Below, one piece after another: positions 3,817 through 5,944 of a stretch of DNA of 5,944 nucleotides. Every line of letters starts with the position of its first letter. The first letter of the stretch is position 1. The translations under genes and the position numbers were made by a program. The stretch comes from JBBRHH01 sp038222915 (GTDB taxonomy: Bacteria > Planctomycetota > Phycisphaerae > Tepidisphaerales > Tepidisphaeraceae). The notes beneath the pieces were generated by a model. The model made no database searches, was not told the DNA's origin, and worked only from the letters and a program-made list of their open reading frames with translations. The stretch lies in NCBI GenBank assembly GCA_038222915.1, contig JBBRHH010000399.1:1-5944 (forward strand). The letters run 5' to 3'.

Positions 3817-5944
3817 ATGGCTGTTCGTTTCATCGTCGGGCGCGCTGGAGCCGGGAAAACCTGGCACTGCTTCCAGCAGATCGTGGGGATGCTGCGTGAA
3901 GAGCCTCTAGGGCCGTCGATCTATTGGATTCTCCCGAAACAGGCGACGTTTTCCGCGGAGCGCGAATTGACCTGCGCGGCGGGGCTGGCGGGATACTGCC
4001 GGGCGCGTGTTTTGTCTTTCGATCAACTTGGGCGGGATTTAATTGAGGAGTGCGGCGGCGGGGCAGCAGCGGAGATCACCGCGCAAGGCCGGCAGATGAT
4101 CATTGGTCACCTGTTGCGCGAAAACGCGGACAAGCTGAAGTTCTTCCATCGCGTGGCGCGACATGTGGGCCTGGCCGCGAAAGTGGATGGCGCGATCGCG
4201 GAATTTGAACGCTGCGGAAAAGATCCCGGGCAGCTTGATGCTCTGTTGGAGGAGCTGTCGCATGGTCAAAGCCCCGCGCAACTCGAAGAAGATACGCTGC
4301 TCGCCAAGCTGCACGATATTCAGCTGTTGTATGGCCGGTATACGGAATACCTGGGACAGGAGCGTCTCGATCCGGCGCGGAGGACATCGCACATCCTGAG
4401 CTGCCTCGAGCGCTCAGTCGCTATTCGCGGCGCGACGGTCTTCGTCGACGGTTTCATGGATTTCGACGAACTGCAGCGGCGGATGATCGCTCGACTGGGA
4501 ATGGTCTGCAATCGTGTGGATGTGACGCTCCTCATGGAGCCCAATTCGCCGGTGCTCCGAAGCACCGCCCGGCCGCACGAGATGGGGCTGTTTCACCATA
4601 CCGAAGACACATGCCGCCGGCTGATGAACACGCTGCGCGACGAAGGTGTGCCGCTCGAACCGCCCATCCGCCTGGAATTGGACCATCGGAGTGGAAATGA
4701 ATCGCTCAAGCGCGTCGAGCAGGCAGTATTTGGCGTTGGATCACAACGTCGCCAATCGCCCAACTCAGGTAACGAACCAACCGGCGTGGAGATGGTTGAA
4801 TCCTGCAACCGACGCGCCGAAGTCGACGCCGCGGCGCGTCATATCCTCAAGCTCCTCGCCGGCGGACTGCGCCTGCGGGATATAGCGGTGATTGTCCGAC
4901 AAATGGACGACTATCACGACCTGATCAACGCCAGTTTCCGCGAGCATAACATTCGCTACTTCGTCGATCGACGCCGAACAATGGGTCATCATCCACTGCT
5001 GCAATTCCTGCGGGCGGTCTTGTCAATTGCTCAGAATGACTGGCCTCACGAAGCAGTGATGGTCCTGATCAAGTCCGGGCTGGCGAAGCTATCGCTGAGC
5101 GAGGCGGATGCGCTCGAGAATTATGCGCTTGCACACCGCGTGCGAAGCGCCGCGTGGCGGGCCGCCGAGGCGTGGCAGTATCGTCGCCACCTCTTGACGC
5201 GAAGCACCGAGGACGACGGGCCGTCGCCGGGCGAAGTCGAGGCGGGCGAGATGGATCGCCACCGGCGCATTTTGTCAGATCGCATTCAGCCCTTCATCGA
5301 AGAGTTTGAATCCACCGCGGCCCACGCCGTTCGCGATATCGCGGCCGAGGTGTTTGCCCTGCTGGACCGCTTTGGCATTCGCCACACGCTCTCCAACTGG
5401 ATCAATTCCGCCCGCAACGCCGGACGGCTGGAAGAAGCGGGAGAACACGAGCAAGTCTGGACAGAACTTTGCGGCCTCTTCGATCAATTCGTCGAGCTTC
5501 TCGGCGACGAAAAGATGACGCTCGCGGATTTCGACGAGGTATTGGAATCGGCACTTGAAACGTTCGATCTGGCTCTCACGCCGCCGACCGTCGATGAGGT
5601 GCTGGTCGGGCAAGTCGACCGAACACGAACCCCGGCCGTGCGCGCGGTGCTGGTCCTGGGATTGAACGAAGGCGTATTTCCATACGCCGCGAAAGAAAGC
5701 TCGGTTTTGTCAGATACCGAGCGAAGCGAACTTCGCCGCCGGGATTTCGACATCCATCCGGAAACCGAACGTCTTTTGCTCGACGAAGAACTGTTGGGCT
5801 ACATCGCCTTCACCCGTGCCTCCGAAAGCTTGTACGTCAGCCGGACCACGGCCAGTGAAAAGGGCAAGGCGATCGGCCCGTCGGCGTTCTGGAGGCGATT
5901 GCGCGATCTATTGCCCGAGGTCCCGGTCGCGTCAATTCCGCCCG
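3817..5944 (+). CDS. addB: AddB-type ATP-dependent helicase/nuclease subunit (3' end beyond window)
   Basis: The frame is open from ATG 3817 to the window end, giving 709 codons of a protein usually about 1,000-1,150 residues long. AddB partners AddA in processing double-strand DNA ends for recombination. The opening MAVRFIVGRAGAGKT has an intact Walker A (G8-T15) and closely follows Bacillus AddB, as do 'YWILPKQATFSAEREL', 'ARVLSFDQLGRDL' and 'FVDGF' at 209-213. Further on are RDIAVIVRQ (around 355), FVDRRRTMGHHPLLQFLRA, LGLNEGVFP (614-622) and a motif VI-like segment, ETERLLLDEELLGYIAFTRASESLYVS (649-675, key residues Y662, T666, R667). The C-terminal PD-(D/E)XK nuclease and the iron-sulfur cysteines lie outside the window. 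A weak AGGGA lies 12 nt before the start. It begins 55 bp after the lipoprotein gene; addA is expected nearby but is not seen. Confidence 0.88.
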   Translation, partial: MAVRFIVGRAGAGKTWHCFQQIVGMLREEPLGPSIYWILPKQATFSAERELTCAAGLAGYCRARVLSFDQLGRDLIEECGGGAAAEITAQGRQMIIGHLLRENADKLKFFHRVARHVGLAAKVDGAIAEFERCGKDPGQLDALLEELSHGQSPAQLEEDTLLAKLHDIQLLYGRYTEYLGQERLDPARRTSHILSCLERSVAIRGATVFVDGFMDFDELQRRMIARLGMVCNRVDVTLLMEPNSPVLRSTARPHEMGLFHHTEDTCRRLMNTLRDEGVPLEPPIRLELDHRSGNESLKRVEQAVFGVGSQRRQSPNSGNEPTGVEMVESCNRRAEVDAAARHILKLLAGGLRLRDIAVIVRQMDDYHDLINASFREHNIRYFVDRRRTMGHHPLLQFLRAVLSIAQNDWPHEAVMVLIKSGLAKLSLSEADALENYALAHRVRSAAWRAAEAWQYRRHLLTRSTEDDGPSPGEVEAGEMDRHRRILSDRIQPFIEEFESTAAHAVRDIAAEVFALLDRFGIRHTLSNWINSARNAGRLEEAGEHEQVWTELCGLFDQFVELLGDEKMTLADFDEVLESALETFDLALTPPTVDEVLVGQVDRTRTPAVRAVLVLGLNEGVFPYAAKESSVLSDTERSELRRRDFDIHPETERLLLDEELLGYIAFTRASESLYVSRTTASEKGKAIGPSAFWRRLRDLLPEVPVASIPP

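Noticed and set aside
3315..3833. Minus-strand 172-codon frame across the lipoprotein end.
   Set aside because: It overlaps the lipoprotein and the AddB start, has no recognisable motif and no good ribosome binding site was seen.
4039..5753. Several plus and minus reading frames of 60-117 codons.
   Set aside because: All lie within the continuous AddB frame, which matches the family along its length.

Overview
The window looks like chromosomal DNA from a moderately GC-rich bacterium, most likely a member of the Planctomycetota (perhaps a Phycisphaerae-like lineage). That placement is an inference from protein style: the multi-zinc-ribbon/DUF4190 membrane protein, the AddB-type nuclease subunit with its 'FVDRRR..HHPLLQFLRA' segment, and a small 'MSWDV' protein all resemble planctomycete proteins as I remember them. 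No 16S rRNA or other marker is present to confirm it.

Layout. Positions 1-~141 are the end of an insertion sequence: the first 16 codons of a minus-strand helix-turn-helix/DDE-type transposase (cut by the window edge), followed by two near-identical 20-bp repeats and a TGT tip. Directly outside this end, at 148 or 217, starts a plus-strand serine hydrolase of the class C beta-lactamase/EstB esterase fold (ends 1308). It converges on a minus-strand gene for a small conserved protein of unknown function (1342-1848), which has a good ribosome binding site and a plausible -10 box in the 171-bp divergent region upstream. From 2020 to the window end, all genes run on the plus strand: a protein with three cysteine zinc-ribbon motifs and a C-terminal two-helix DUF4190-like membrane domain (2020-2832), a lipoprotein with a carboxypeptidase-regulatory-like beta domain (2862-3761), and the first 709 codons of an AddB-type helicase/nuclease subunit (3817 to the edge).

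How the parts fit. The zinc-ribbon membrane protein and the lipoprotein are 29 bp apart, the second with a strong AAGGAG site, so they are probably co-transcribed and may both act at the cell envelope. AddB starts 55 bp further on. It is expected to pair with AddA to process double-strand DNA ends for recombination, but addA is not in the window. The serine hydrolase and the small minus-strand protein have no evident link to the others.

Limits. I see no CRISPR array, tRNA, rRNA or clear rho-independent terminator. Nothing here is a convincing new system. The most noteworthy points are the IS junction at the serine hydrolase start, and the zinc-ribbon/DUF4190 plus lipoprotein pair of unknown role.
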